In this document: piece after piece, positions 1 through 9,466 of the stretch
Position numbering within the stretch: the stretch's first letter is position 1
Layout of the letters: every line of letters starts with the position of its first letter
DNA from: Pseudogracilibacillus auburnensis
Lineage (GTDB): Bacteria > Bacillota > Bacilli > Bacillales > Amphibacillaceae
Direction: 5' to 3'
Assembly (NCBI RefSeq): GCF_003201975.1
Contig: NZ_QJJQ01000011.1
Span: forward strand, 1-64,000
Length of the DNA: 64,000 nt
The notes under the pieces: generated by a model
What the model saw: the letters and a program-made list of their open reading frames with translations, nothing else
Databases searched by the model: none
What the model was told of the DNA's origin: nothing
Program-made: the position numbers and the translations under genes

Positions 1-65
1 AAGAAAAATTGGCTGGATTGAGTCCAGTCGAATACCGAACTCAATCCAGCCAATCAGCTTCATAA
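1..65 (+). mobile_element. IS3-family transposase, C-terminal end (cut by window start)
   Basis: The frame from base 3 reads EKLAGLSPVEYR and stops at 63-65. This is the usual C-terminus of IS3/IS150-type integrase-like transposases, which insert DNA through an rve (DDE) domain lying upstream of the window. The last codons contain a perfect 15-bp inverted repeat (9-23 and 39-53, loop 24-38) that would fold at the 3' end of the mRNA. The family call rests on about 20 residues. Confidence 0.7.
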
Positions 66-130
66 TAAAAACTCTAACTTTTGGGGGTAACCACCATATC
101 GATAGTGGATAACTAGTCTTTAACAAGCTT

Positions 131-2560
131 TTATTCTATTTTATCTTCTTTTTTCGATATTTTGTTAAAATGGTGTAACTTGTCAGCAACTTTTTTATAA
201 AGCGTGTTTTCTTCATAAGCACCAAATTCATTCCGTTCACCAGCAGGTATCCCTGTTAAAGTTTCGATTCCTTCTTCGACCGTTTTTACGGCATATATAT
301 GAAACGTATCTGCTTTAACCGCATCAATCACTTCATCTTTAAGCATTAAATTCCGGACATTTTGATGAGGAATTAATACTCCTTGTTTTCCGGTTAATCC
401 CTTATTTTTACATACCTCGTAAAATCCTTCTATCTTTTCATTCACTCCACCAATTGGTTGGATTTCGCCCTTTTGGTTCACTGACCCAGTAACAGCTAGT
501 CCCTGATCAATCGGAACATCAGCAAGGCTTGATAAGAGTGCATATAATTCTGTACTTGAAGCACTATCTCCGTCGACACCACCATATGATTGTTCAAAGG
601 CTAAGTGAGCTGTTAGGGCAAGTGGATATCCTTGTGCAAACTTTTGTCCTAAATATCCGCCTAAAATATAAACACCTTTATTATGTATGTTCCCACTCAT
701 TTTACTTTCTCTTTCAATATTAATAATGCCATTTTGTCCGACAAAAGTAGTTGCGGTTATTCTTGACGGCGTTCCAAAACTGTATTGCCCAAGGTTATAT
801 ACGGCGAGCCCATTTACTTGTCCCACTTTTCTTCCATCTGTATCAATTAATAGTGTTCCTTCAATCATACTTTCTTGTAATTTTTCCTTATATAAATTAT
901 TGCGATAATTTTTCTCCTCGATTGCCTTGATGACATGTTTAGCTGAAACAATCTCATCATCCATCATATTTGCCCACGCGTCTGCTTCATAAATAATTTC
1001 CACTTGTTGATTAAAACGAGTAGATAATTTATTCTGATGGCCAGCAAGCCTTGTACTAAACTCCACAATTTTTGCGACCGCCGTTCGGTCAAAATGTAAT
1101 AACTGATGATCTTTGCAATGTGTATGAATAAAACTCGCAAGTCTTGTCATGTTTTCCAGATTGGAATCCATTTCCACATCAAAATCTGCTTTCATTTTAA
1201 ACAATTTTCTAAAGTCTTCATCATAATGATAAAGCAATTGATAGAGATGTAAATTTCCGATGATAATCACTTTTACATCTAACGGGATAGGTTCAGGATG
1301 AATCGATGTTGTCGTAAGAAGCCCTGAATGTTCACCAATATTTTCAATTTGTAATTGTTGATGTAATAGAGCTCTTTTTAATCCTTCCCATGCAAAACTT
1401 TTAGTAAAAATATCCTTCGCTTGAAAAATGATATAACCACCATTTGCATAATGAAGGAATCCAGGCTTTATTTTAGAAAAATTGGTGCTCATCACACCCA
1501 TCCGGCTCTCATACTCGACTTTACCAATTAAATGATAATATGTAGGATTATCAGCAGTAATCACTGGTGCACCTTTCGTTTCACTATTATCGACAAGTAA
1601 GTTAATGCCATATTTTGAATGAATATTATTCTCTTTTTGAGGCAATATCTTGCCCAAAGGATTCGTATTACTTTCTTTTTCATCTTGGACAAAGTCATTT
1701 ATATTTTTCAAAATGTCTGTCTGTACTTCCTCGAAATATGTAATGACATCTGTACATTTTTTATACTTTTTCTTTAATTCTTCGATATGAAATCCAGCCG
1801 CTGTCAAGGCTACATCTTTATCAAGTTCTTCAATGGTCTCTTTCGCTTCTTTTTCAATATTCCGTAATTCGCTCGTATAGTCTAATACTCTTTCTTGAAG
1901 GGCAGAGGATTTTTGATTCATATCTTTTAATTGTTCTCCACTTAATTTTTGATATTCTTCTTCATTAATAGGTGAACCATCCACGATCGGAATCGTCAAT
2001 ATCCCCGTACCAGACTGTCTTACAACAAAACCGTATTGTTTAGCGATATCATTTATTTGTTCAAAAACTTGATTACTTTTTTCTTTATATTTACGGATGA
2101 TCGAACCTTTTTCTTTCTCATAGCTTTCTTCACTAAACGCCTTAGGGATGTCTATTTTTAAATCATGAATTAATTTTTCCATATCTTCTTTCAGACTTCG
2201 TCCCATTCCTACTGGAAGTTGCAAGGCTTTTGGCTTGTAATTGTCTTCAAAATTATGAACATAACACCAGTCAAATAATTCTGTATCTTTTTCGGCAAAT
2301 TCTTTCACAATTGATTTTGTAAAAGTTGTTTTTCCAGTACCAGCAATACCTGAAACGTAGATATTGTATCCTACTTTATGTACGTTCAGTCCAAAATTCA
2401 TTACGGCTCTTCCACGTTCTTGCCCGACAATACTCGTCAAAGTGGGCACTTGCTCTGTCGTCTCAAATTCAAAGTCGGTATAATCTACCGTTCTTTTTAA
2501 CTTTTCAGGGGATAAAGCAACTTTTTGTTTTATAGATGATGCATGATCATGACTATTCAT
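131..2560 (-). CDS. Lon-family ATP-dependent protease (LonB-like, AAA + S16 peptidase)
   Basis: A cytoplasmic ATP-driven protease of about 809 residues. The Walker A motif GIAGTGKT lies at residues 71-78. A long charged, coiled-coil-like insertion follows at about 130-290. The C-terminal peptidase domain shows the Lon dyad: Ser near 666 in GDSAS and Lys near 709 in NEKIEGF. It lacks the N-terminal substrate domain of classical Lon and matches the single-chain 'Lon protease family protein' type found beside LonA in bacilli. It is transcribed away from the arsenic genes, with no operon partner in the window. The substrate is unknown. Confidence 0.88.
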   Translation of the reverse strand: MNSHDHASSIKQKVALSPEKLKRTVDYTDFEFETTEQVPTLTSIVGQERGRAVMNFGLNVHKVGYNIYVSGIAGTGKTTFTKSIVKEFAEKDTELFDWCYVHNFEDNYKPKALQLPVGMGRSLKEDMEKLIHDLKIDIPKAFSEESYEKEKGSIIRKYKEKSNQVFEQINDIAKQYGFVVRQSGTGILTIPIVDGSPINEEEYQKLSGEQLKDMNQKSSALQERVLDYTSELRNIEKEAKETIEELDKDVALTAAGFHIEELKKKYKKCTDVITYFEEVQTDILKNINDFVQDEKESNTNPLGKILPQKENNIHSKYGINLLVDNSETKGAPVITADNPTYYHLIGKVEYESRMGVMSTNFSKIKPGFLHYANGGYIIFQAKDIFTKSFAWEGLKRALLHQQLQIENIGEHSGLLTTTSIHPEPIPLDVKVIIIGNLHLYQLLYHYDEDFRKLFKMKADFDVEMDSNLENMTRLASFIHTHCKDHQLLHFDRTAVAKIVEFSTRLAGHQNKLSTRFNQQVEIIYEADAWANMMDDEIVSAKHVIKAIEEKNYRNNLYKEKLQESMIEGTLLIDTDGRKVGQVNGLAVYNLGQYSFGTPSRITATTFVGQNGIINIERESKMSGNIHNKGVYILGGYLGQKFAQGYPLALTAHLAFEQSYGGVDGDSASSTELYALLSSLADVPIDQGLAVTGSVNQKGEIQPIGGVNEKIEGFYEVCKNKGLTGKQGVLIPHQNVRNLMLKDEVIDAVKADTFHIYAVKTVEEGIETLTGIPAGERNEFGAYEENTLYKKVADKLHHFNKISKKEDKIE

Positions 2561-2657
2561 ATTTATCTCCTTTACTAGTACGAATTTAGTTCCTCATATC
2601 GACTATATGAATCTATTTTCATTTTCTCAAGTGAAAAGATGTTACAAAATAGAACGA

Positions 2658-2714
2658 TTGACACTATTTGATTATTGAATTAATATAATATGTATTACAT
2701 CAAAATATTTTGAT
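2658..2714 (+). promoter_or_regulatory. Promoter and 16-bp palindromic operator of arsR1
   Basis: A TTGACA box (2658-2663) lies 17 bp before TAATAT (2681-2686). It is followed by the perfect palindrome ATCAAAATATTTTGAT (2699-2714), placed near the transcription start. The same 16 bases recur at 3056-3071 before the permease gene. ArsR proteins bind such dyads, so this is almost certainly the autoregulatory operator. The -10 could be read a few bases differently. Confidence 0.8.
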
Positions 2715-2730
2715 ATGAGGACTGGTACAT

Positions 2731-3039
2731 ATGATAACAAATCTGCACGTCTCAAATAAAGAGTTAAAACATTTTAAAGCTAAATTTAAGGCGCTATCTG
2801 ATGAAAACAGATTATATATACTTCATATACTAGCCGCAAATGGAAAGACATGTGTTTGTGATCTTAGTGAACAATTAAATTTAAGCCAATCAAGATTATC
2901 TTATCATCTAAAAGTGTTGATGGATGCTTATTTTATTTCAGTTGAAAAGCAAGGTAAATGGAATTATTACTTTACAAATCGTGAAGAAATAAAGAAAGTA
3001 TTATCGTCTGATTTATGTTGTCTTTTTTATCCAGAATAA
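2731..3039 (+). CDS. ArsR/SmtB-family metalloregulator
   Basis: A 102-aa winged-helix repressor. The recognition region (SQSRLSYHLKVL) follows the CVC pair in TCVCDL, the typical thiol site that binds As(III)/Sb(III) in ArsR-type sensors. A further Cys pair sits near the C-terminus (DLCCLF) and may complete the site. The start follows GAGG at 2716-2719. It is first in a three-gene + strand unit with a permease and a small CC protein, and both the regulator and the permease have the same operator upstream. Expected role: repression relieved by arsenical or another thiophilic metal. Confidence 0.9.
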   Translation: MITNLHVSNKELKHFKAKFKALSDENRLYILHILAANGKTCVCDLSEQLNLSQSRLSYHLKVLMDAYFISVEKQGKWNYYFTNREEIKKVLSSDLCCLFYPE

Positions 3040-3055
3040 TTTTTTTACATCATAC

Positions 3056-3071
3056 ATCAAAATATTTTGAT
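3056..3071 (+). promoter_or_regulatory. Second copy of the ATCAAAATATTTTGAT operator
   Basis: A perfect 16-bp palindrome identical to 2699-2714, in the 61-bp gap between the regulator stop and the permease start (3101). A repeated internal operator implies that the permease is separately controlled, either through an internal promoter or by a roadblock. Confidence 0.85.
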
Positions 3072-3100
3072 GCATGGAAATGAAAGGGTGTCTTACATTG

Positions 3101-3970
3101 ATGATTGATTTTCTAAAAAACTTTTTTATCCTTTTTATTGAATTAACGGGACTTTTTATTGTTATTAGTTTTATTGTTAGTTTATTACAACAAATTGTTT
3201 CAGAAGAAAAAATAAAGAGCATTTTACAAAAGGGCAATAAAACATCGGGATATATATCAGGAACATCATTAGGTGCACTTACTCCGTTTTGTTCATGCTC
3301 AACAATCCCTATTTTAGCTGGATTACTTAGTTCTGGAGCCCCTTTTGGCCCTTCGATTTCTTTTTTAATTTCATCACCCTTATTAAATCCAGTTATCGTT
3401 ATTTTATTATGGAAACTTTTAGGAGTAAAACTAACTGTTTTCTATGTTGTCGCGATGTTTCTTTTTGCAGTTCTAGCAGGAATTGTATTTCATTTGTTAA
3501 AACTAGAAAAACATTTGCGAAATATCAAAATTAGACGTTCTCACAGTAAAGCAGAAAATGATACAAAATGGGTAGTTGCTTTAAAGGATGCATGGAATTT
3601 TTTCTACCCCGTATTACCGTATTTAGTAATCGGAGTACTCATCGGGGCAATTATTCATGATTTTATTCCAGCAGAATTTATTACATCTGTTGCTGGTAAT
3701 GAACATCCTTTTGCAATTCCGATTGCCGCAATCATTGGAATTCCGATGTATATTCGCTTAGAAACGATGATTCCAATATCAGAAGCTTTAGTTAGCAAAG
3801 GAATGAGTATGGGAGCTGTCATAGCATTAATTATAGGTGGCGCTGGAGCTAGTCTCCCAGAAGTATTACTATTAAATAAATTATTTAAGCCTTGTTTATT
3901 AGTTAGTTTTCTTTTCGCCATTCTTTTTGGGGCTATTACGACAGGTTATATTCTTTACTTTATTTATTAA
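3101..3970 (+). CDS. ArsP_1-family permease (arsenical or thiophilic-metal efflux)
   Basis: A membrane permease of about 289 aa with roughly eight hydrophobic segments. The hallmark PFCSCSTIPI near the first third is typical of the ArsP_1/DUF318 permeases, which include methylarsenite exporters and the related SO_0444 metal exporters. A later conserved stretch has GIPMYIRLE and GGAGASLPE. I choose the ATG at 3101 because AAAGGGTG (3083-3090) sits 10 bases upstream; an ATG at 3074 is in frame but has no ribosome site, and TTG at 3098 is also possible. The neighbouring ArsR and ars genes point to arsenicals, but the substrate is not proven. Confidence 0.82.
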   Translation: MIDFLKNFFILFIELTGLFIVISFIVSLLQQIVSEEKIKSILQKGNKTSGYISGTSLGALTPFCSCSTIPILAGLLSSGAPFGPSISFLISSPLLNPVIVILLWKLLGVKLTVFYVVAMFLFAVLAGIVFHLLKLEKHLRNIKIRRSHSKAENDTKWVVALKDAWNFFYPVLPYLVIGVLIGAIIHDFIPAEFITSVAGNEHPFAIPIAAIIGIPMYIRLETMIPISEALVSKGMSMGAVIALIIGGAGASLPEVLLLNKLFKPCLLVSFLFAILFGAITTGYILYFIY

Positions 3971-3984
3971 GGGGGTGAGTACCA

Positions 3985-4128
3985 ATGAAAAAAGAATCAA
4001 TCTTTAAGAAAATATTTTCTTCTAAGAAAGACTGTTGTTCAATTGATATCGAAGAAGTGGATGAAAAAAAAGTTAATACAATAAAGGAAGAAGCATCTCA
4101 TCAAGAAAACACTTCTTCCGATAAATAA
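3985..4128 (+). CDS. Small KDCCSIDIEEV protein, companion of the permease
   Basis: A 47-aa ORF starting 14 bases after the permease stop behind AAGGGGGTG (3969-3977). It is Lys/Glu-rich and soluble, with an adjacent Cys pair in KDCCSIDIEEV. Position and the Cys pair suggest a metal(loid)-handling partner of the permease, such as a thiol carrier or chaperone. I recall similar small CC proteins next to permeases of this family but cannot verify this here. The coding sequence is intact and well placed, so expression is likely; the function is inferred. Confidence 0.75.
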   Translation: MKKESIFKKIFSSKKDCCSIDIEEVDEKKVNTIKEEASHQENTSSDK

Positions 4129-4151
4129 TAGAAGGCCTAGAAATCCTTCTA

Positions 4152-4571
4152 TTATTTCCCTTCTACTTTAAATTGTTTAATCCGAGCTTCAATTTCATCT
4201 CTTACTCTTTGAAAAACGATCCATTTCTCTTCTTCGGTTCCCTCCGCTTTTGCTGGATCATCAAATCCCCAATGCCATTTCGTTACATGTGGAGGTGTAA
4301 TCGGACAGTTTTCATCTGCGTCGCCACATAACGTAATAATTAAATCGGCTTTATTTAGTATGTTTGGATCAATTACATCAGATGTTTGAGCCGCAATATC
4401 AACACCTGCTTCTTTCATTACTTTTACAGCATTCGGGTTTAATCCATGTGCTTCAATGCCTGCCGAGTATACATTATATATATTGCTTAAATATTTCCTA
4501 CCAAATCCTTCCGCAATTTGACTTCTACAAGAATTACCTGTACATAAGAAATATAGTGTCTTTTTAGCCAT
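4152..4571 (-). CDS. arsC: Arsenate reductase, thioredoxin-coupled
   Basis: A 139-aa low-molecular-weight phosphatase fold enzyme reducing As(V) to As(III) in the cytoplasm. The P-loop nucleophile is in CTGNSCRS near residue 10. The resolving Cys pair is in [10 protein letters not shown], matching Cys82/Cys89 of the S. aureus/B. subtilis enzyme. It is the last gene of arsR-arsB-arsC. As(III) formed here would leave through ArsB. It is convergent with the small CC protein gene, 23 bases away. Confidence 0.96.
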   Translation of the reverse strand: MAKKTLYFLCTGNSCRSQIAEGFGRKYLSNIYNVYSAGIEAHGLNPNAVKVMKEAGVDIAAQTSDVIDPNILNKADLIITLCGDADENCPITPPHVTKWHWGFDDPAKAEGTEEEKWIVFQRVRDEIEARIKQFKVEGK

Positions 4572-4592
4572 TTTATTTGCTCTCCTTATTGA

Positions 4593-5885
4593 TTAATGAA
4601 CAATCTGTAACCAAATATATAGCCCGACTAACGTAATAAATAAAGTTGGTATCGTAAGAATGATTCCTACTTTAAAATAATAGCCCCAAGAAATTTTTAC
4701 GCCTTTTGTTTTTAGAACATGTAACCAAAGAAGCGTAGCAAGCGACCCGATTGGCGTTATTTTCGGCCCTAGATCAGAACCGATCACATTCGCATAAATT
4801 AATGCTTCTCTCATTACTCCTGTCGTATTTGTATCAGAAATTGCTAATGCATCAATCATAACGGTAGGCATATTGTTCATGATTGATGATAAAATGGCTG
4901 CAATAAAACCCATACCAATTGTTCCAACAAACAATCCTTGATCTGCTGTAGCTTGAATGATATTCGCAAGCACACTCGTTAACCCAACATTTCTTAATCC
5001 ATATACAACAACATACATTCCGATCGAGAAAAACACGATCGCCCATGGTGCCCCTTTTAAAACCGTCATTGTATGAACGACTGGACTACGTCTTGCAATG
5101 AGTAAAAATAATATTGCGATGGCACCAGCGATAAATGACACTGGAATGTTAATAAATTCACTTGCAAAATAACCGATTAATAAAACAGTGAGCACACTCC
5201 ATGACAAACGGAACATAGATAGGTCTTTAATCGCTTCGATTGGCTTTTTTAACTGATTTATCTCATAATGTTTAGGAATACTGTTTCGAAAAAACAAATA
5301 TAAAACGAGCATGCTTGCAACGATACTAAACAAATTAGGTACGATCATTCGTGTCGCATACTCAACAAAGCCAATTCCAAAAAAATCTGCAGAGACGATA
5401 TTTACTAAGTTACTTACAATGAGCGGAAGGGATGCTGTATCAGCAATAAACCCTGATGCCATAATAAAAGGTAAAATCATTTTTTCTTTAAAGTTGAGTG
5501 CCCGAACCATCGCTAAAACGATTGGGGTTAAAATAAGGGCTGCTCCATCGTTTGCGAACAAAGCAGCAACAATCGCTCCTAAAATAGTGACTAAAAAAAA
5601 CATTTTAAGCCCATTTCCGTTAGCAAAGCGAGCCATATGTAATGCAGCCCACTCAAAGAACCCAATTTCATCTAAAATTAATGAAATAATAATTAAGGCA
5701 ACAAATGTAAGTGTCGCATTCCAGACAATGCCTGTTACATCCATTACATCTTGAAAAGAAACAACACCAACGAGAAGCGTCAGTAATGCACCGATACAAG
5801 CAGACCACCCAATGGATAGTCCTTTCGGTTGCCAAATAACAAATAATAGCGTAACTAAAAAGATAATAAAGGCTAAATAAACCAC
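4593..5885 (-). CDS. arsB: Arsenite/antimonite efflux pump
   Basis: A 430-aa integral membrane protein with about 12 hydrophobic segments, beginning MVYLAFIIF and containing [15 protein letters not shown] and [17 protein letters not shown], both typical of ArsB. It exports As(OH)3 or Sb(OH)3 by H+ antiport and could also pair with an ArsA ATPase, none of which is present. It sits 15 bases after arsR and 21 bases before arsC in one - strand operon. Confidence 0.95.
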   Translation of the reverse strand: MVYLAFIIFLVTLLFVIWQPKGLSIGWSACIGALLTLLVGVVSFQDVMDVTGIVWNATLTFVALIIISLILDEIGFFEWAALHMARFANGNGLKMFFLVTILGAIVAALFANDGAALILTPIVLAMVRALNFKEKMILPFIMASGFIADTASLPLIVSNLVNIVSADFFGIGFVEYATRMIVPNLFSIVASMLVLYLFFRNSIPKHYEINQLKKPIEAIKDLSMFRLSWSVLTVLLIGYFASEFINIPVSFIAGAIAILFLLIARRSPVVHTMTVLKGAPWAIVFFSIGMYVVVYGLRNVGLTSVLANIIQATADQGLFVGTIGMGFIAAILSSIMNNMPTVMIDALAISDTNTTGVMREALIYANVIGSDLGPKITPIGSLATLLWLHVLKTKGVKISWGYYFKVGIILTIPTLFITLVGLYIWLQIVH

Positions 5886-5900
5886 TGGATAACTCCTTCC

Positions 5901-6233
5901 CTATTCACATAAAACTCTTTTACCTTCCACCACTAAGTTGTTGACATTCCCTTTCAATGCGGGAAGGACACTTACTAAGTGAAGAAAAAATGTGTATAAT
6001 GTATGCTCTTTATTCAATGAATAAAAAACCCATTTTCCTCTTCTTTCTTCTAAAATAATTTCCGCCTCTTTTAATCTTTTTAAATGTTGACTAATTGATG
6101 GTTGACTCATTTCAAGAAGTTCAACTAGTTCACAAACACAAAATGTATCGATCGTTAAATAAGAAATAATCTGTAAACGTGTTTCTTCTCCAACGGCTTT
6201 TAAACAAAACTCTGCATCACGATAATCCAACAA
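5901..6233 (-). CDS. arsR: ArsR-family arsenical repressor of arsRBC
   Basis: A 110-aa winged-helix repressor with the metal-binding pair in FCVCELVELL and recognition helix region SQPSISQHLKRLK. First gene of the arsRBC operon. It differs clearly from the other ArsR at 2731, and its operator is different too (20-bp palindrome at 6323-6342 rather than the 16-bp one). The two units therefore probably respond separately rather than sharing one repressor. Confidence 0.94.
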   Translation of the reverse strand: MLDYRDAEFCLKAVGEETRLQIISYLTIDTFCVCELVELLEMSQPSISQHLKRLKEAEIILEERRGKWVFYSLNKEHTLYTFFLHLVSVLPALKGNVNNLVVEGKRVLCE

Positions 6234-6290
6234 GATTCACCACCCAACATAAATGAATGGATATGTAAATCCATCATTTTTATTTTTTTA

Positions 6291-6342
6291 AATTGATATA
6301 CCAATTATATAAGTGTTCGATTATATAATCAATTGATTATAT
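6291..6342 (-). promoter_or_regulatory. arsRBC promoter and operators
   Basis: On the - strand, TTGATT (6332-6327) is followed after exactly 17 bp by TATAAT (6309-6304). The -35 lies inside the perfect 20-bp palindrome ATATAATCAATTGATTATAT (6323-6342). A second AATTG/CAATT inverted pair (6291-6295, 6302-6306) covers the start region. This is a textbook repressor-over-promoter layout. Confidence 0.8.
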
Positions 6343-6776
6343 GTTTTCTTTAAGTGAAATAGTACAAAAATGAATCTTTTCAAATTGACGTAAGTTTTTT
6401 TATTTTTATTTACTATTTTCCATATATAAGTAGTATGAAATATAGATATATTTGACAAAGACTCATTCATATAATTTATTAATTATTGTTATATTAACAG
6501 GCATTTCTAGGTTAGTTCCGTTATAAGTTTTACTTTTTACGTATTTCTAGATATTGTCTCTGCCAATAATGAAAATACTGAAAAGCTACAAAGTCATTTA
6601 CTCATTCTTAAGGAATAGCATTTCATTATCCTTTAATACTTGTAGCTAAGAAAGACATTTTCCCTTTATATTTTCAGGGAACATTTTTATATTCTGTTGT
6701 CTCAATTGGAGTGTAGTGACGATTGCGGATATTACAAAAGCCATCTAACTTGCTCAGCCCACACCATTCTCATTCA
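6343..6776. other. AT-rich intergenic sequence, no gene seen
   Basis: I see no ORF with a ribosome site, no clear hairpin terminator and no known RNA in this stretch between the ars promoter and a doubtful ORF. Confidence 0.5.
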
Positions 6777-7082
6777 TCATGAATTCCCATCCAATGCCAA
6801 TTTATTTCGACAACAATAACAGGCGATGCTTCGTTTGACGAGTTCCTTTAAAAAGGACATCAGCCAACAAAATATCAGCCTGTTTATTTTCTGCTCCTTC
6901 AAAATGTCATCCTCTTCATTATCCCACCAGGAATAATTTTTGCTTAATAACATGACATCATTGGACATATTTATATTCCATGCAAAAGAAGAACAAACAT
7001 CGATGGAATTGCTTTGTATAACTTTATAATAATATTTACGTCCATTGCGCCCCATTCGATGTAGTTTTCCATATATGCACAC
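6777..7082 (-). CDS. Doubtful 101-aa ORF, unrecognised
   Basis: It starts at a GTG with no visible ribosome site. The composition is odd (WWDNEEDD, CYCCRN near the end) and I recognise no domain. It may be a fragment of a decayed gene, as the surrounding kilobase is otherwise non-coding. Treat as weak. Confidence 0.15.
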   Translation of the reverse strand: MCIYGKLHRMGRNGRKYYYKVIQSNSIDVCSSFAWNINMSNDVMLLSKNYSWWDNEEDDILKEQKINRLIFCWLMSFLKELVKRSIACYCCRNKLALDGNS

Positions 7083-7474
7083 GTTTACTTTGAAAGGATT
7101 TTGACGTAATCAACAGTAATATACCTATAACAATGAAGGGAATTGATAATGACGCTAATGAATCAGGAGGCTAATAATTCTACTAAATCCAACAACCTTT
7201 TAATTCAATAAGCTTTTATAAATTTGCACTTATTTTAATTCATCTGTTGCGGATTTAATCTTATCTGTTGTTCTTTTAAATTGCTATAAAGAATTATTTC
7301 TATCAATGATTTTTTACTCTTTCTTTAGGCGAAATTGACCAACTGTTCAAAAAAAGCGCATTTCCCCTTCCTTTCTTGAGCTTAATCAGGAAGTTATACC
7401 AAAGTCAAAAGTAATTGATTTTTTCTCTGTATTGCAATGTACAGAACAACTCCATCCTAGTAGTACAATACCAA
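7083..7474. other. Intergenic sequence, nothing recognised
   Basis: AT-rich, with stops in all frames. No RNA gene, repeat or promoter that I can support. Confidence 0.5.
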
Positions 7475-7672
7475 CTACATTTTAACATTATCAAATAGTT
7501 GATATAACGCTATAATGATAGCGGTCACATTCAAAGAAATAACGATAGATAATAAGGCTATTCCCGCGTCTCCATAATTAGGTAGAATGATAAAGTAAAT
7601 GGACCTAAGTAAACAGCCCAAAGGAAAAGAAAAAAAACTAAGTAGAAAAGGGATTAATAATTTTGATTTCAC
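7475..7672 (-). CDS. Small two-TM membrane protein
   Basis: 65 aa, with two hydrophobic segments (about 5-30 and 38-60) and a short polar turn PNYGDAG between. The GTG start is supported by GAGGGTGG on the - strand (7686-7679), 6 bases upstream. No family recognised. It stands alone, about 230 bases before ogt on the same strand. Confidence 0.55.
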   Translation of the reverse strand: MKSKLLIPFLLSFFSFPLGCLLRSIYFIILPNYGDAGIALLSIVISLNVTAIIIALYQLFDNVKM

Positions 7673-7904
7673 ACTTGTCCACCCTCTCGGAATAAACTAG
7701 ATTCTCACAATCACGGCGGTCTGTTACCCAATTCTCTTTCTTTTTAGAAAAACCGACCACATTTTTCATATTCTCAAACTATGATTTTCCATTCTCACCA
7801 TAAATTCTGGAAGCAATAATTCCAACTAAAATGCCTGTTATCGTTCATAAACTACTATAAATATTAGAAAACATGAGTTGACGATAATCCAAATCCCCAA
7901 TGAT

Positions 7905-8426
7905 TTATATAGATACCCCTTCTAGGTCGAGCAATTTCTTTTTCATCGCTATTCCACCTCGATAGCCCGTAAGTTTTCCACTTTTCCCAATGACACGGTG
8001 GCATGGTACGACAATGGGTAATGGATTTGCTCCAATGGCTGTCCCTACCGCACGGACAGCTTTCGGTTTACCAATCGAGTCAGCTACGTCTGAATAAGAC
8101 TTCGTTTCACCAAATGGAATCTGTTGTAACGTTGCCCAAACTGCCTCTTGAAAAGGTGTCCCTTGTAATACAATCGGTAGTTGAAAGTTTTTCCGCTCTC
8201 CATCCATATACTGTTCTAACTCATCAGCATATTTTTTCACTTTTTCAAAATCTTCTACTAAATGATCGATAGGGCGTCGTGTTTTTTTCAACCAAGCTTT
8301 CACTTCTTCAAGTCCTCTGTTTTCCGAACCGATAAAACATAAACCATCCTTTGTAGCAACAAGATAAAGCGACCAATCTTTTGTTACTAACCTTCCATAA
8401 TAATAAGTATTTTCTTTCATCTGCAC
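7905..8426 (-). CDS. ogt: Methylated-DNA--protein-cysteine methyltransferase
   Basis: A 173-aa suicide repair enzyme that removes the methyl from O6-methylguanine onto its own Cys in PCHRV. The DNA-binding helix and loop are seen in PFGETKSYSDVADSIG and AVGTAIGANP. Length and domain order (ribonuclease-like N-terminus, then the ATase core) fit the Ogt/MGMT family. The second Met (residue 3) is an equally good start. No Ada transcription-factor domain is attached. Confidence 0.95.
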   Translation of the reverse strand: MQMKENTYYYGRLVTKDWSLYLVATKDGLCFIGSENRGLEEVKAWLKKTRRPIDHLVEDFEKVKKYADELEQYMDGERKNFQLPIVLQGTPFQEAVWATLQQIPFGETKSYSDVADSIGKPKAVRAVGTAIGANPLPIVVPCHRVIGKSGKLTGYRGGIAMKKKLLDLEGVSI

Positions 8427-8834
8427 GTACTCCTTTACATAAAAATACCTTTAAGTATTTAATAGATAACTCTATTTTAACTTAAAGGGGAAGAACATGC
8501 ATCCGCTTATTTTTCATTTGAATAAAATAGCAATATTAAACATGTAAATCTATGAATCCTCCAGCAAAAATGCGTCAAAAACGGTCACTAAGTTTCGCAT
8601 TTTAATCATATAACATAACAGGGTCGTTGATAAAAATATCATTCATAAAACTGATGCGCTGCTAAATGATATAATGACTCGCTCGTTTCGACCCAAATCC
8701 GAAAAGCTGTTTTATCATAATCTAGTTGTCGTAAAACGTTGCCGAAAACCCTATATTTAAACATACAAAAAATAATGCAGGGAAACATATCTACTGAATT
8801 TTCAAAACTCATTATGTAACGCTAGTATTGTTTT
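8427..8834. other. Intergenic sequence, nothing recognised
   Basis: Many stops in all frames. No gene or RNA that I can support. It marks the left edge of the accessory island. Confidence 0.45.
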
Positions 8835-8873
8835 AAAAAAAGGGAGGCATTTAAAGGGTAGTTTAAATGCCTC
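8835..8873 (-). terminator. Strong intrinsic terminator (- strand)
   Basis: The stem GAGGCATTTAAA/TTTAAATGCCTC (8844-8855 and 8862-8873) is followed on the - strand by CCC and a run of seven T. It ends the small transcript that starts near 8989 or further upstream. Confidence 0.9.
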
Positions 8874-8896
8874 TATCAAACAATGCCAATACATCA

Positions 8897-8989
8897 TTAC
8901 ATTCTAGATCCGGTACGATCAACTAAATACTTTTCGTAACTTCTCCAAAGATAATTAAAGTAAGACAACCAAATTTAGTTCTTACTCAT
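8897..8989 (-). pseudogene. 31-codon small ORF interrupted at codon 5
   Basis: A near-perfect ribosome site AAAGGAGGTGG precedes ATG at 8989. The frame reads MSKN, a TAA, then IWLSYFNYLWRSYEKY and on to a stop at 8897. A strong terminator follows 24 bases later. The frame is otherwise open and aromatic-rich, so one base change may have broken a small peptide gene. It could instead be a 4-codon leader. It is the last unit before the island edge. Not recognised. Confidence 0.45.
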
Positions 8990-9466
8990 TCCACCTCCTT
9001 TCAATTTTCTTCTTATTATTCAGTTGAATGTATTTTTTAATAATTACGTATATAACTGAAGTTCCAGTTTATTAAATGCCAAAAAGTCTTGTATTTCCTT
9101 TTATGAATTGAAACTAGAATGAGTAGAGAAATTTTTTTCATATATTTAATTGTTTTAGTAATTTACTACTGTAAACTTGGGCTCTTTTTATTTGATTTAA
9201 TCCGCTTTTCACCACTAAATAAATGAACATACATGCTGATGCAACTAAATAGTATGATGGTTAGGTATTTGCTTAAATGTGTTTAACATTAATGATCATT
9301 ACAACGTTAATAAACAATTCGTGGTGATTTTTTCTATACCTATTTCGCTTTCAAAAACATCCAAAGCAAGCACAAGCTAAACCAGTCAATTTTTCCATCA
9401 GTAATTTTAATACAATGAAAGTAAAAAAAATACTATTATACATAATGCTAAAAGGACTAAAATCCA
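8990..9466 (-). other. Remnants of small membrane-protein genes
   Basis: No intact gene. The - strand shows short open pieces: a 20-residue hydrophobic stretch WILVLLALCIIVFFLLSLY ending about 9404, and a segment with VVKSGLNQIKRAQVYSSKLL ending at 9138. They lie downstream of the 48-aa peptide gene and look like the worn-out tail of its operon. Confidence 0.4.

Noticed and set aside
5311-5754. 147-aa + strand ORF inside arsB
   Set aside because: Antisense shadow of a membrane-protein gene.
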